From contig NZ_CP024201.1 of assembly GCF_002749615.1 (NCBI RefSeq), forward strand, positions 4,259,001-4,323,000: DNA of 64,000 nt. The letters are read 5' to 3'. Position 1 is the first letter of the stretch, and each line of letters opens with the position of its first letter. Positions 1 through 8,777 of this stretch are shown here, piece after piece. Made by a program: the position numbers and the translations under genes. Below the pieces are notes generated by a model. It was not told the origin of the DNA. It saw nothing but the letters and a program-made list of their open reading frames with translations, and ran no database searches. This stretch comes from Caulobacter mirabilis. GTDB taxonomy: Bacteria; Pseudomonadota; Alphaproteobacteria; Caulobacterales; Caulobacteraceae.

Positions 1-440
1 ATGGTGGTCGCCCCCGCGCCGCCCACGGCGCCCGTCACCATCCAGCAGCGGGAGGTCGGACGGGCCGCCGGCGCCGGCTGCGGCAGAGCCAGGCCGGCCG
101 CGGCCACGGCGAGATCCGGCGCGCTGAACGGCGCTTCGAGCACGTCCGACCGCGGCAGCCGCATCAGGTTGCGCACCAGCCCGGCCGGCAGATGCTCGCC
201 GGTCAGCAGGATCGGCGGCGGCGCGGTCGCCTGCCCGAGGGCGGCCACGGCGGCTGAGAGTCCCTCCGGCGCCACGCCGGCGGCGTCGATCACCACCAGA
301 TGCGGCGTCTCGTCGAAGGCCCAGCGGCCCTGCAAGAGGTCGATCCCGCCCGTGTCGATCACGGCGTCCCTGAAGGCCTGGCGGCCCATCTCGGCCAGCC
401 CGTCGCCGATGATCAGAATGCGGCGTCCTGCGAAACTCAT
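1..440 (-). CDS. cpaE: CpaE-type pilus assembly ATPase, N-terminal part (runs off the window)
   Basis: The first 146 codons are visible, starting at an ATG 10 bp after the cpaC stop; the rest lies beyond the left edge. Residues 6-115 look like the receiver-like N-terminal domain of CpaE/TadZ proteins. Residues 137-146 begin a ParA/MinD-type deviant P-loop reading GAVGGAGATT, in which the usual Lys/Arg before GG is Val. CpaE/TadZ proteins help localise the Flp/Tad pilus machine at the inner membrane. Family call is good because cpaB and cpaC precede it in the same direction. A cpaD gene, usual between cpaC and cpaE in Caulobacter, is absent here. Confidence 0.82.
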   Translation of the reverse strand, partial: MSFAGRRILIIGDGLAEMGRQAFRDAVIDTGGIDLLQGRWAFDETPHLVVIDAAGVAPEGLSAAVAALGQATAPPPILLTGEHLPAGLVRNLMRLPRSDVLEAPFSAPDLAVAAAGLALPQPAPAARPTSRCWMVTGAVGGAGATT

Positions 441-450
441 GACGGGAACC

Positions 451-1803
451 TCAAGGCGCAGCGGGATCGGGGGCGTAGGAATCGGCCGGCGACGGCTTGA
501 TCGGCCGGTCCAGCGCCATGCCCTGGAAGATCAGATCGATCGCGGTCGGCTCGCGCGTATTGCCCAGCGGCTCGGGCGCCAGGCGGCGGCTCTGAGCGGC
601 GGTGGTCAGCCGCGGCGTGACCAGGATCACCAGCTCGGTCTCCTGTTTGCGCCAGCGGGCCGAGCGGAACAGCGTCCCCAGGATCGGCACCTCGCCCGCC
701 CAGGGCAGCTGGCGCACGGTGTTGCTGTAGTCCTGCTGGAACAGGCCGGCGATGGCGAAGCTCTCGCCATCCTTCAGCTCGACGGTGGTGCCGGCGCGCC
801 GCACCAGCAGGCTGGGGACGTCCACGCCCGACAGCCGGATGTTAGCGCGGCTGTCGAGCTGGCTGACCTCCGGCGCGACCTTCAGGCGGATCAGACCGCT
901 GTCCTGAACCACCGGAGTGAATTTCAGCGTCACCCCGAAGGGCTTGTAGGCGACGGTGATGTCGCCCTGGCCGGCGGGGATCGGATAGGGAAACTCGCCC
1001 CCGGCCAGGAAGGTGGCTTCCTCGCCGGAGATGGCGGCCAGGTTCGGCCGGGCCAGGGTGCGGATGACGCCCTTCTCCTCGAGCGCTCGCAGCGTGGCCT
1101 CGATCGACAGCGTGCCGATGTTGGTCTTGATGCCCAGCGTGCCCTGCGGCGTCGAGGCGCCGACCAGGCCGGAGCCCGAGCCGAACACGATGCCGGAGTT
1201 GTTCTGCATCCCCAGGTTGACGCCGAAATCCTTCAGCGCCGTCCGGCTGGCCTCGATGATCCGCACCTCCAGCATGACCTGCTGGGCGGCCTCGACGGTC
1301 AGCTCCGAACTTACCGCCTGGGGGGCGTAGCGCTCGGCGATCGCCTTGGCGCGGGCCGCGACGGACGTCGTGCTGACCTGGCCCGACAGCATCACGCCAC
1401 CGGCCAGGGCCGAGACGCGGATCGGCTCGCCGGGCAGCGCGGACGCCAGGTCGGCCTGCAGCGACTCCAGGTCCTGGGCCACGCGGACGTCGATCACCTC
1501 GATCAGGCGATGGCTACGATCGTAGACCAGGACGTTGGTGGTCCCCAGGGTCTTGCCGCGGACATAGACGCTGCGGTCCGTATTGGCGACGATGCTGGCG
1601 ATGTCCGGCTGGGCCACGACGATCTCGCCGGCGCCGGCCATCAGCCGGAAGGCCGCGGACTTGTCCTTCGGCACCGTGATCACGCGGCTGGGCGCCATCT
1701 CGCCGATCAGGCTCTGGGAGACGAAGTTCTGAGCCTGGACGGCCGGGGCGGTCGCGGCGACAGCGGCCGCGCAGAGCAGGGCGACGATGCGCATGTTCAC
1801 CAT
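451..1803 (-). CDS. cpaC: CpaC/RcpA-type secretin of the Flp/Tad pilus
   Basis: A 450-residue outer-membrane secretin. A signal peptide ends near residue 24 (AVQA|Q). It is followed by the pilus-type N-terminal domain (about 34-103), a BON-like stretch (about 105-172) and a C-terminal secretin domain (about 200-400) with the typical VPILGTLFRS and ELVILVTPRL segments. It forms the gated outer-membrane channel through which the Flp pilus emerges. The start overlaps the end of cpaB by 7 bp; an internal ATG three codons later (1794) would remove the overlap and is an equally possible start. It sits between cpaB and cpaE on the same strand, so one operon is likely. Confidence 0.9.
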   Translation of the reverse strand: MVNMRIVALLCAAAVAATAPAVQAQNFVSQSLIGEMAPSRVITVPKDKSAAFRLMAGAGEIVVAQPDIASIVANTDRSVYVRGKTLGTTNVLVYDRSHRLIEVIDVRVAQDLESLQADLASALPGEPIRVSALAGGVMLSGQVSTTSVAARAKAIAERYAPQAVSSELTVEAAQQVMLEVRIIEASRTALKDFGVNLGMQNNSGIVFGSGSGLVGASTPQGTLGIKTNIGTLSIEATLRALEEKGVIRTLARPNLAAISGEEATFLAGGEFPYPIPAGQGDITVAYKPFGVTLKFTPVVQDSGLIRLKVAPEVSQLDSRANIRLSGVDVPSLLVRRAGTTVELKDGESFAIAGLFQQDYSNTVRQLPWAGEVPILGTLFRSARWRKQETELVILVTPRLTTAAQSRRLAPEPLGNTREPTAIDLIFQGMALDRPIKPSPADSYAPDPAAP

Positions 1804-2720
1804 CCGGCCCGGTCGGCGGGCACATTGACGACGGCGCGCTGGTCGCCCTGGGTGACGATCAGTCCGCGGCCCGGTTGGCTCGGCGCGGGCGCGGCGACGC
1901 GACGCGGGGCCTCGGCGGACGCCGCCGCCGGGGCCGGCCGAGGGGGCGGCGCGCCGACCCAGCCGCCGTTGAGCCGCACGGGTGAAGCCTGGGCCACCTC
2001 GCTGGCGCCGGTCCGACGCAGCGCGAGCGACAGAGTGCCTGCCTCCGCCGCCACGGCCAGCTTGCCGGCGTCCATCACGGTGACCTCGAGAGTCGCGGTC
2101 TTGGGCGGAAACTTCTCGGTCGAGGCCGGGTCGGCGACCATGTCCATGCCCAGGACATGGACGTTCTGGATGACGATGGACGAGACGAAGAGCTTGCGCC
2201 CGCCGCCCGAACCCTCGACCGAGCCTCCCCCGTCGCCCAGTTCCTGGGTGAGCAGCACATCGACGCGATCGCCCGGCAGCACATGGCCGCCGCCGCCGGC
2301 GACGTCGTTGACCTTGATGGTGTAGGCGCGCATGCCGTCGGCGATGACGGCGGCGACCGACGGCTTGGCGCCGGCGCCGCTGAGCTTGGCCGGCAGCAGC
2401 GGTTCGCGCGCCGCCAGCGGAGTCAGCGTCACAGGCCCGCCGTTGTCGAGCGTCACCACCTGCTTGACCTCGGTGAAGGCGCCTTCGGGCACGGCGTCGG
2501 CCGGCACGTGGATCAGCGTCAGGTCCTTGGCCTCGAGCTTGTGTCCGTAGGGCAGAGCGGCCTTGGCGGCGACGATCGCCGACAGCTTGACCGACGGCGC
2601 AGCGGCGGCGGCCTGGCTCGGCCCGGCCTGGGTGCTGGGCAGCCAGATCTTGGCCACGAACAGCGCCCCGACGCCGAGCAGTGCCGACGCGCCGAGACTG
2701 GCGATGGTGGCGACCCGCAT
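1797..2720 (-). CDS. cpaB: CpaB/RcpC-type Flp pilus assembly protein
   Basis: A 307-residue protein with one N-terminal membrane segment (about 7-27), a SAF-like domain in the first third (about 45-105) and an RcpC-type region containing LPGDRVDVLL near residue 145. The C-terminal part is low-complexity, rich in Pro and Ala, and may be flexible in the periplasm. CpaB/RcpC proteins work with the secretin in Tad pilus biogenesis. It is the first gene of the visible pilus group; no prepilin peptidase cpaA or pilin gene lies upstream, where guanine deaminase is found instead, so this is a compact or partly dispersed Tad locus. Confidence 0.87.
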   Translation of the reverse strand: MRVATIASLGASALLGVGALFVAKIWLPSTQAGPSQAAAAAPSVKLSAIVAAKAALPYGHKLEAKDLTLIHVPADAVPEGAFTEVKQVVTLDNGGPVTLTPLAAREPLLPAKLSGAGAKPSVAAVIADGMRAYTIKVNDVAGGGGHVLPGDRVDVLLTQELGDGGGSVEGSGGGRKLFVSSIVIQNVHVLGMDMVADPASTEKFPPKTATLEVTVMDAGKLAVAAEAGTLSLALRRTGASEVAQASPVRLNGGWVGAPPPRPAPAAASAEAPRRVAAPAPSQPGRGLIVTQGDQRAVVNVPADRAGW

Positions 2721-2855
2721 CGAATCGTTCTTTCCCGTAAGGGCGCCGGTTCTCGACGCCCTACCCCTAGACGTGGGAAAGAATGCCGCCCCCGCTCTTG
2801 CGATATGTTCAATAAACGCCGTGAACGGCTGTAAACCCTGTTGGGTTACAAGGTG
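2721..2855 (-). promoter_or_regulatory. Intergenic region upstream of cpaB
   Basis: This 135-bp gap separates the guanine deaminase stop from cpaB on the same strand. A short AACCC-TGTT-GGGTT hairpin (2834-2847) lies just after the deaminase stop and could be a weak terminator. The following stretch around 2800-2835 is relatively A/T-rich and could hold the cpaB promoter. I see no convincing -35/-10 pair or CtrA box. Confidence 0.3.
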
Positions 2856-4154
2856 TTAGCCACGATCGTGCGCGACCCGGCCGGCGATCCAGGTCCGCGC
2901 CACGGCCCGGTCGTCCCCCAGGATCATCAACGCCGACAGCAGGTCGGCGAGGTCGGAAACTCCCGCCGTGCGGCGCGCCATAAGCGGCGTCGCCCCCGGA
3001 TCGAGCGCGACGAAATCCGCCTCGGCGCCGGGCCGGAAACTGCCGATCCGATCGTTCAGTCCCAGCGTTCTCGCCCCGCCCAGGGTGGCCAGATAGAGCG
3101 CCCGCACCGGATCGAGCGCGCCGCCGCGCAGCTTGGCGACCTGGCAGGCGCACCCTGCCGTCGACAGGATCGAGAAGCTGGTTCCCGCCCCGATATCGGT
3201 GCCCAGCCCGGTCCTCACGCCATGAGCGTCAACGCGGGCGAGATCGTACAGGCCGCTGCCCAGGAACAGGTTCGAGGTCGGACAGTGGGCGATCGCGGCG
3301 CCGGCCTTGGCCATGCGGTGCAGGCTGCGATCGGTCATGTGGACGGCGTGGGCGAACACCGAGCGTGGACCGACCAGGCCGAAGCGGTCGTAGACGTCGA
3401 GATAATCGCATGCATCCGGATAGGCCTGACCGACCAGCCGCACCTCGCCGGGATTCTCGGCCAGGTGGGTCTGCATCCAGACATGGTCATGTCGCGCCAA
3501 GATGCGGCCGGCGTCCTCCAGCTGGGCCGGTGTCGACGACAGGGCGTAGCGCGGCGTCACCGCGTAGCCGAGACGGCCTCGACGGCTCCAGTCGCGGATC
3601 AGGGCCTCGGTGTCCGCGCGGCCGGCCTCGACCGTCTCGTTCAGGCCTTCAGGACCGAGATCCATCAGCGACTTGCCGGCGATCAGCCGCATGTCGAGCC
3701 CGTCGGCGGCCTCGAACAGCGCCTCGGTCGCCGCGCGGTGAACGCTGCCGAAAACCAGGGCGGTGGTCGTGCCGTTGCGCAGCAGCTCGGCGACGAACGC
3801 TTTGGCCGTGTCGCGGGCGTGGGCGAGATCGGCGAACGCCCGCTCGGTCGGGAAGGTGCGCGTCTCCAGCCAGTCGAGCAGCTGGCCGCTGGGAGCGCCG
3901 ATCATGTCGGTCTGGGGGAAATGGACGTGGGCGTCGACGAACCCCGGCGTCAGCAACCGGCCCGGCAGATGCTCGACGGGCACATCGGCCGGCAGGGTCG
4001 CCGACAGCGTCCGCCAGTCGCCGCAAGCCGCGACGTGACCGTCCTCGACCAGCAGCAGGCCGTCGGGATGGTGAATGCAGGCCTCCGGCCCCGCCGCCCG
4101 CGGATCGTCCGAAAAGTGAACCAGGGCGGCGCGGTAGGCGCGGACGTTCGACAT
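2856..4154 (-). CDS. guaD: Guanine deaminase
   Basis: A 432-residue cytosolic amidohydrolase that converts guanine to xanthine and ammonia in purine salvage or catabolism. The zinc-binding pattern is complete: HVH at residues 76-78 in FVDAHVHFPQ, a QTHLAE histidine near 230, an HAVH motif near 268 and GTDIGAG near 320. Length and the FPQ sequence after HVH fit GuaD rather than other amidohydrolases. A DUF983 gene lies 42 bp upstream on the same strand, so the two may be cotranscribed from the promoter region at 4641-4692. No xanthine-degradation genes are nearby. Confidence 0.92.
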   Translation of the reverse strand: MSNVRAYRAALVHFSDDPRAAGPEACIHHPDGLLLVEDGHVAACGDWRTLSATLPADVPVEHLPGRLLTPGFVDAHVHFPQTDMIGAPSGQLLDWLETRTFPTERAFADLAHARDTAKAFVAELLRNGTTTALVFGSVHRAATEALFEAADGLDMRLIAGKSLMDLGPEGLNETVEAGRADTEALIRDWSRRGRLGYAVTPRYALSSTPAQLEDAGRILARHDHVWMQTHLAENPGEVRLVGQAYPDACDYLDVYDRFGLVGPRSVFAHAVHMTDRSLHRMAKAGAAIAHCPTSNLFLGSGLYDLARVDAHGVRTGLGTDIGAGTSFSILSTAGCACQVAKLRGGALDPVRALYLATLGGARTLGLNDRIGSFRPGAEADFVALDPGATPLMARRTAGVSDLADLLSALMILGDDRAVARTWIAGRVAHDRG

Positions 4155-4196
4155 GAGCCGACCTGACCGCGCATCGCCGCCCCTGGCAAGAGCGTC

Positions 4197-4640
4197 CTAG
4201 TCCTCCGACGACGGCTCGGCGGCGCGGCCGCGCAGGCCGAAGCCGCCTTCACCGTGGCCGCCCAGGCTGGCCCATTGGCCTTCCTCGGCCTTGTGGATGT
4301 ACTGCTCGGCCACCAGCCAGGCCTTCACCGGCCGCAGGGTCCCGAGACAACCAAGGATGAGCGCCGGGAAGACGGTCACGAAGTGGAACCAGATCGGAGG
4401 CTGCCAGACCACGGCGATCCAGGCGAACAACGCGATCACGACGATGCCGATGCCGGTCATCACGAAGAACGCCGGGCCGTCGGCCGGCTCCGCGAAGCTG
4501 AGGTCCAGCCCGCAACGGTCACACCGGTCGGCCAGGGTCAGGAAACCCTTGAACAGCTTGCCCTCGCCGCAGCGCGGGCAACAGCTGCGCATCGCCACCT
4601 CGAGGCTGGTCGGTTCGTCGTGGAAATGTTCGATCGCCAT
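4197..4640 (-). CDS. DUF983 family membrane protein
   Basis: A 147-residue protein matching the DUF983 pattern: an N-terminal zinc-ribbon-like region with cysteines at 20/21, 24, 40 and 43 (CCPRCG and CDRCG), then two hydrophobic segments at about 57-77 and 83-104, and a cytoplasmic acidic tail. The family is common in alphaproteobacteria and has no settled function. It is transcribed divergently from the MocR regulator at 4714 and sits upstream of guanine deaminase. The intervening operator-like repeats suggest the regulator may control it. Confidence 0.85.
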   Translation of the reverse strand: MAIEHFHDEPTSLEVAMRSCCPRCGEGKLFKGFLTLADRCDRCGLDLSFAEPADGPAFFVMTGIGIVVIALFAWIAVVWQPPIWFHFVTVFPALILGCLGTLRPVKAWLVAEQYIHKAEEGQWASLGGHGEGGFGLRGRAAEPSSED

Positions 4641-4643
4641 GCT

Positions 4644-4692
4644 TGCCTACAATCATTCTTTGTGTGCATACAATGCCTCAACAATGTATGCA
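4644..4692. promoter_or_regulatory. MocR-type operator: two direct repeats plus one inverted copy
   Basis: TGCCTACAAT (4644-4653) and TGCATACAAT (4665-4674) are direct repeats exactly 21 bp, two helical turns, apart. A third, inverted copy CAATGTATGCA lies at 4682-4692, so TGCATACA (4665-4672) pairs perfectly with TGTATGCA (4685-4692). MocR/PdxR regulators are known to bind this sort of direct-plus-inverted array. It sits between the divergent DUF983 and MocR genes and covers the most A/T-rich bases of the area, where both promoters should be. Autoregulation is inferred. Confidence 0.6.
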
Positions 4693-4713
4693 TTCGGTAC
4701 GGAGAAAGCAACC

Positions 4714-6093
4714 TTGGCGCTCGATGATCCTTCCCTGCGCTGGCTGAAGCGGGTGTCGAGGGACGAGGGCCCGATCTACCTCGCCGTGGTCGCCGCCCTG
4801 GAGGCCGCCATTCGCGACGGGGAACTGACCCCGGGCGACCGCCTGCCGCCCCAACGGACGGTCGCGGCTGTGCTGGGCGTGGACTTCACGACCGTGACGC
4901 GCGCCTACGGCGCCGCACGCTCACGCGGCCTGGTCGAGGGAACGGTCGGCCGCGGCACCTTCATCCGCGGCCGCTCCGCCGAGGACGAGGTCGGGCTGGT
5001 CGATCTGTCCATGAACCTGCCGCCTCAGCCGGAAGGGCTGTCGCTGGCGAACCTGCTGCGCGACACGACGCGGGCGGTGCTGGAGCGGACCGACGTCGCG
5101 ACCCTGATGGCTTACCACCCCGACGCCGGCTCGACGGCGCAGCGGCTGGCGGGCGCGACCTGGCTGGCCCCTGTTCTGGGCGAGATCGCCACCGACCGGC
5201 TGCTGCTGGCGCCCGGCGCGCAGACCGCCCTGGCCGTGACGCTGTCGACCCTGCTGAAGCAGGGAGCCGGCGTGATCTGCGAGCCCCTGACCTACCCGGG
5301 TCTGATCGCCGTCGCGCGGCGCCTCGGCCTGAAGCTGATCGCCTGCCCGGTCGACGACGAGGGCTTCCAGCCCGACGCCCTCGCCCGGCGACTCAGCGAG
5401 GGCGCCGCGGCGGTCTATTGCGTGCCCACGATGCAGAACCCGACCGCGGTCACGATGAGTCTCGCCCGGCGGCGGGAGATCGCGCGGATCGTTCACCACG
5501 CGGACGCCTGGATCATCGAGGACGATCCCTACAGCCGGCTGCTGGAGGCGCCGCCGCCGGCGCTCGCCGCCCTGGCGCCGGAGCGCACGATCCATATCGC
5601 CACCGTCTCCAAGACCCTCACGCCGGGATTGCGCACGGCGTTTCTGGCCGCTCCGGCCGGCGAGGTGGTCGAACGCCTGGCGGAAGGTCTGCGCGCCACA
5701 GTTCTTATGGCGTCGCCTCTGACAGCCGCCGTGACCACCCATTGGATTCGTGAGGGGGTCGCCGAGCGGATCCTGGAGGGCGTCCGCGCCGCCGCCCGGA
5801 CGCGCCGCGCTCTGGCCGGCGCCATCCTGCCGACGGCGTTCGGCATGGCGGAAAGCCTGCATGTCTGGCTGGACCTGCCCGCGGATCGCGATCCGGCGAC
5901 GCTGCGCGAGCTCGCTCGGCGGCGCGGCCTGGCCCTGGTGACGGCAGACGCCTTCGCCGTCGGCCAGCCGACTCGCAATGGCGTACGCATCTCGCTCGGG
6001 GCCGCGGGAAAGGCGGCGACGCTCGAAACCGCCCTGCGCAGCGTGGCGGCGCTGGCGGCCGCGGGCGGCGAGCGCTCCCGAACGATCGTCTGA
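4714..6093 (+). CDS. MocR family regulator (GntR winged helix fused to class I aminotransferase)
   Basis: About 459 residues. An N-terminal GntR-type winged helix (about 15-90, with the LPPQRTVAAVLGVD recognition region) is fused to a PLP-fold aminotransferase domain (about 110-455). The Schiff-base lysine is in TVSKTLTPG at about residue 300. Such proteins are PLP-dependent transcription factors and seldom active aminotransferases. I chose the TTG at 4714 because GGAGAAAG lies five bases before it; the in-frame ATG at 4684 has no ribosome-binding site and overlaps the operator. It probably controls itself and the divergent DUF983-guaD pair, but the effector is unknown. Confidence 0.85.
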   Translation: MALDDPSLRWLKRVSRDEGPIYLAVVAALEAAIRDGELTPGDRLPPQRTVAAVLGVDFTTVTRAYGAARSRGLVEGTVGRGTFIRGRSAEDEVGLVDLSMNLPPQPEGLSLANLLRDTTRAVLERTDVATLMAYHPDAGSTAQRLAGATWLAPVLGEIATDRLLLAPGAQTALAVTLSTLLKQGAGVICEPLTYPGLIAVARRLGLKLIACPVDDEGFQPDALARRLSEGAAAVYCVPTMQNPTAVTMSLARRREIARIVHHADAWIIEDDPYSRLLEAPPPALAALAPERTIHIATVSKTLTPGLRTAFLAAPAGEVVERLAEGLRATVLMASPLTAAVTTHWIREGVAERILEGVRAAARTRRALAGAILPTAFGMAESLHVWLDLPADRDPATLRELARRRGLALVTADAFAVGQPTRNGVRISLGAAGKAATLETALRSVAALAAAGGERSRTIV

Positions 6094-6159
6094 CGATCAG
6101 AAAACCTCTAAGCCTGACCAACAAACGTCGCGTGCCAACGGCCGCCCGAACCGCCATAT

Positions 6160-6189
6160 CGCCGCCTCCTGTCCACCGGCGGCGTCTTT
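6160..6189 (+). terminator. Putative terminator after the MocR gene
   Basis: CGCCGCC (6160-6166) pairs with GGCGGCG (6178-6184) across an 11-base loop and is followed by TCTTT. The T-tract is short, so termination may be partial. The rest of the 177-bp gap before metN shows no recognisable SAM riboswitch by eye. Confidence 0.4.
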
Positions 6190-6270
6190 GGCGCGGCCCT
6201 TTTCGGCTTTTCCGCGCTCGACAATGACGCTTTCGACGCCCAACCATGCCCGACCAGACGGACGGACCGC

Positions 6271-7275
6271 ATGATCGCGCTGAAGAACGTCACGAAAATC
6301 TATGGGCGCGGCGACGATGGGCGCGCCGCTCTGACCGACGTCGACCTGGACGTCGGCTCCGGCCAGATCTTCGGCGTCATCGGAGCGTCGGGCGCCGGCA
6401 AGTCGACCCTGATCCGCCTGATCAACCTGCTGGAGCGGCCGACCCGAGGCCAGGTGCTGGTCGAAGGGCGCGACCTGACCGCCATGTCCCCGGCCGAGCT
6501 GCGCGCCGCTCGGCGGCGGATCGGGATGATCTTCCAGCACTTCAACCTGCTGTCCTCGAAGACGGTGGCCGAGAACATCGCCTTCCCGCTGAAGCTGGCC
6601 GGCCGGTCGGCAGGCGAGATCGCGCCGCGGGTCGCCGAGCTGCTGGCCCGCGTCGGGCTCGCCGACCACGCCCGCAAGTATCCCGCCCAACTCTCCGGCG
6701 GCCAGAAGCAGCGGGTCGGCATCGCCCGGGCGCTGGCGACCTCGCCCGGCATCCTGCTGTGCGACGAAGCCACCAGCGCGCTCGACCCCGAGACCACGGC
6801 CTCGATCCTGGACCTCATCGCCGACCTCAACCGCGAGATGGGTCTGACCGTCGTCCTCATCACCCATGAGATGGACGTCATCCGCCGGGTCTGCGACCGG
6901 GTCGCCGTGCTCGACGCCGGCCGCGCGGTGGAAGTCGGCGATGTCGAACAGGTGCTGCTGCACCCGACCCACCCCGCCACCCGGCGCATGCTGGCCGACG
7001 ACGAACCCATCTCCGCCGAGGACATCGCCGTGGCCCATTCGCGCGGCGAGACCCTGCTGCGCCTGACCTTCCGCGGCGCCTCGGCCCAGGACGCCGTCCT
7101 AGGCCGGATCGCGCGCGAGACCGGCGTCGACTACCGCATTCTCTCGGGCCGGGCCGGCGTCATCCGCGATGTCCGCTACGCCCAGCTCACGGCCGCCCTA
7201 ACCGGAGGCGACGCCGCGAAAGCGCGCGCCGGGCTGGAGGCCGCCGGCGTCGCCGTCGCCGAGGTGACGGCATGA
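6271..7275 (+). CDS. metN: Methionine ABC transporter ATP-binding protein MetN
   Basis: A 334-residue ABC ATPase with Walker A GASGAGKST (38-46), signature LSGGQ (about 141-145), Walker B ILLCDEATSALD (about 160-170) and a C-terminal NIL domain (about 260-333), the methionine-sensing regulatory domain of MetN. It powers import of D/L-methionine or related compounds at the inner membrane. It overlaps metI by 4 bp (ATGA), and metQ follows, so the complete importer is encoded by one operon. Confidence 0.94.
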   Translation: MIALKNVTKIYGRGDDGRAALTDVDLDVGSGQIFGVIGASGAGKSTLIRLINLLERPTRGQVLVEGRDLTAMSPAELRAARRRIGMIFQHFNLLSSKTVAENIAFPLKLAGRSAGEIAPRVAELLARVGLADHARKYPAQLSGGQKQRVGIARALATSPGILLCDEATSALDPETTASILDLIADLNREMGLTVVLITHEMDVIRRVCDRVAVLDAGRAVEVGDVEQVLLHPTHPATRRMLADDEPISAEDIAVAHSRGETLLRLTFRGASAQDAVLGRIARETGVDYRILSGRAGVIRDVRYAQLTAALTGGDAAKARAGLEAAGVAVAEVTA

Positions 7276-7931
7276 GCTTCGACAATATTGACTGGACCGA
7301 CATCGGTCAGGCCACGCTCGACACCCTGGCCATGCTCGGCGGCTCGCTGCTGCTGACGGTGCTGCTCGGCCTGCCGCTGGGCGTGATCCTGTTCCTGACC
7401 GCGCCGGGCAAGCTGCTTGAGAACCGGCCGGTCAACGCCGTGCTGTCGCTGGCGGTCAACATCCTGCGCTCGGTGCCCTTCATCATCCTGCTGATCGTGA
7501 TGATCCCGGTGACCGTGGCGCTGGTCGGCACCTCGCTGGGGGTCGTCGGCGCCATCCCGCCGCTGGTCGTCGGGGCCGCCCCCTTCTTCGCCCGCCTGGT
7601 CGAGACGGCCCTGCGCGAGGTCGACCGCGGCGTCATCGAGGCCAGCCAGGCCATGGGGGCGACGCCGCGCCAGATCGTCACCGGCGCCCTGCTGCCCGAG
7701 GCCCTGCCCGGGATCATCGCCGGGATCACCGTCACCGCCATCGCCCTGGTGTCCTACACCGCCATGGCCGGCGCCGTCGGGGCGGGCGGCCTCGGCGACC
7801 TGGCCATCCGCTTCGGCTACCAGCGCTTCCAGACCGACGTGATGATCGTCACCGTCGTGCTGCTGCTGGCGCTGGTCCAGGTCCTCCAGATGGTCGGCGA
7901 CCGCCTGGTCATCCATTTCAGCCGGCGCTGA
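7272..7931 (+). CDS. metI: Methionine ABC transporter permease MetI
   Basis: A 219-residue integral membrane protein with about five hydrophobic helices and the ABC permease EAA-loop pattern (EASQAMGATPRQIVTGALLPEA region cut short here: EASQAMGATPRQ, about 124-135) that docks onto MetN. Length is standard for MetI. It is translationally coupled to metN through an ATGA overlap and is followed 17 bp later by metQ. Confidence 0.94.
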   Translation: MSFDNIDWTDIGQATLDTLAMLGGSLLLTVLLGLPLGVILFLTAPGKLLENRPVNAVLSLAVNILRSVPFIILLIVMIPVTVALVGTSLGVVGAIPPLVVGAAPFFARLVETALREVDRGVIEASQAMGATPRQIVTGALLPEALPGIIAGITVTAIALVSYTAMAGAVGAGGLGDLAIRFGYQRFQTDVMIVTVVLLLALVQVLQMVGDRLVIHFSRR

Positions 7932-7948
7932 GCGCCGAGGAGCCCCCC

Positions 7949-8764
7949 ATGCTCAAGATCGACCGACGCCTTCTCGTCCTCGCCGCCGCCGCCGCGGCCC
8001 TGGCCGCCTGCGGACCGAAGCCCGCCGACAAGCCGGCCGGCGCCGGCGGAACCCTGACCGTCGCGGCCACCGCCGTGCCGCACGCCGAGATCCTGGAACA
8101 GATCAAGCCGCTGCTGGCCAAGCAGGGGATCACCCTGCAGGTGAAGGTGTTCAACGACTACGTCCAGCCCAACCTGCAGGTCGACCAGAAGCAGCTGGAC
8201 GCCAACTACTTCCAGACGCTTCCCTACCTGGACGAGTTCAACAAGGATCGCGGCACCCGGCTGGTCCCCATCGTCGGCGTGCACATCGAACCGCTCGGCG
8301 CCTACTCGGCGAAGTACAGGACCACCGCCGACATCCCGAGCGGCGCGACCGTGGGCATTCCCAACGAGGCCAGCAACGGCGGCCGCGCGCTGCTGCTGCT
8401 CGCCAAGAGCGGCCTGATCACGCTGAAGGACACCACCAACCCGCTGTCGACGGTGAAGGACATCATCGGCAACCCGAAGGGCCTGAAGTTCAAGGAGCTG
8501 GAGTCCGCGACCCTGCCCCGGGTGCTGAACCAGCTCGACCTGGCGCTGATCAACACCAACTACGCCCTCGACGCCAAGCTAAACCCGGCGAAGGACGCCC
8601 TGTTCATCGAGGACAGCAAGAGCCCCTACGTGAACTATCTGGTCGCCCGCGAGGACAACAAGGACGACCCGCGCATCAAGGCCCTGGCCGCCGCCCTGAC
8701 CTCGCCCCAGGTGAAGACCTACATCGACGGCGCCTACAAGGGCGCGGTCGTTCCCGCGTTCTGA
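7949..8764 (+). CDS. metQ: Methionine-binding lipoprotein MetQ
   Basis: A 271-residue NlpA/MetQ-family substrate-binding lipoprotein. An Ala-rich signal ends in the lipobox LAAC with the lipidated cysteine at residue 21. The mature protein has the family features LKVKVFNDYVQPN and a conserved ALINTNYA segment near the C-terminal third. It delivers methionine to MetNI from the periplasmic face. A purine-rich GAGGAGCCCCCC leader precedes the ATG. Confidence 0.93.
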   Translation: MLKIDRRLLVLAAAAAALAACGPKPADKPAGAGGTLTVAATAVPHAEILEQIKPLLAKQGITLQVKVFNDYVQPNLQVDQKQLDANYFQTLPYLDEFNKDRGTRLVPIVGVHIEPLGAYSAKYRTTADIPSGATVGIPNEASNGGRALLLLAKSGLITLKDTTNPLSTVKDIIGNPKGLKFKELESATLPRVLNQLDLALINTNYALDAKLNPAKDALFIEDSKSPYVNYLVAREDNKDDPRIKALAAALTSPQVKTYIDGAYKGAVVPAF

Positions 8765-8777
8765 TCGGAGCAGACCG

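Noticed and set aside
4291..4713. Upstream extension of the MocR frame as one 600-residue protein
   Set aside because: The extension is antisense to the DUF983 gene and runs through the operator; no family has such an N-terminus.
6094..6270. Possible SAM-responsive riboswitch before metN
   Set aside because: Looked for because metN operons often have one. I could not fit a SAM-II or related consensus; only a simple hairpin at 6160-6184 is clear. A covariance-model scan would settle it.
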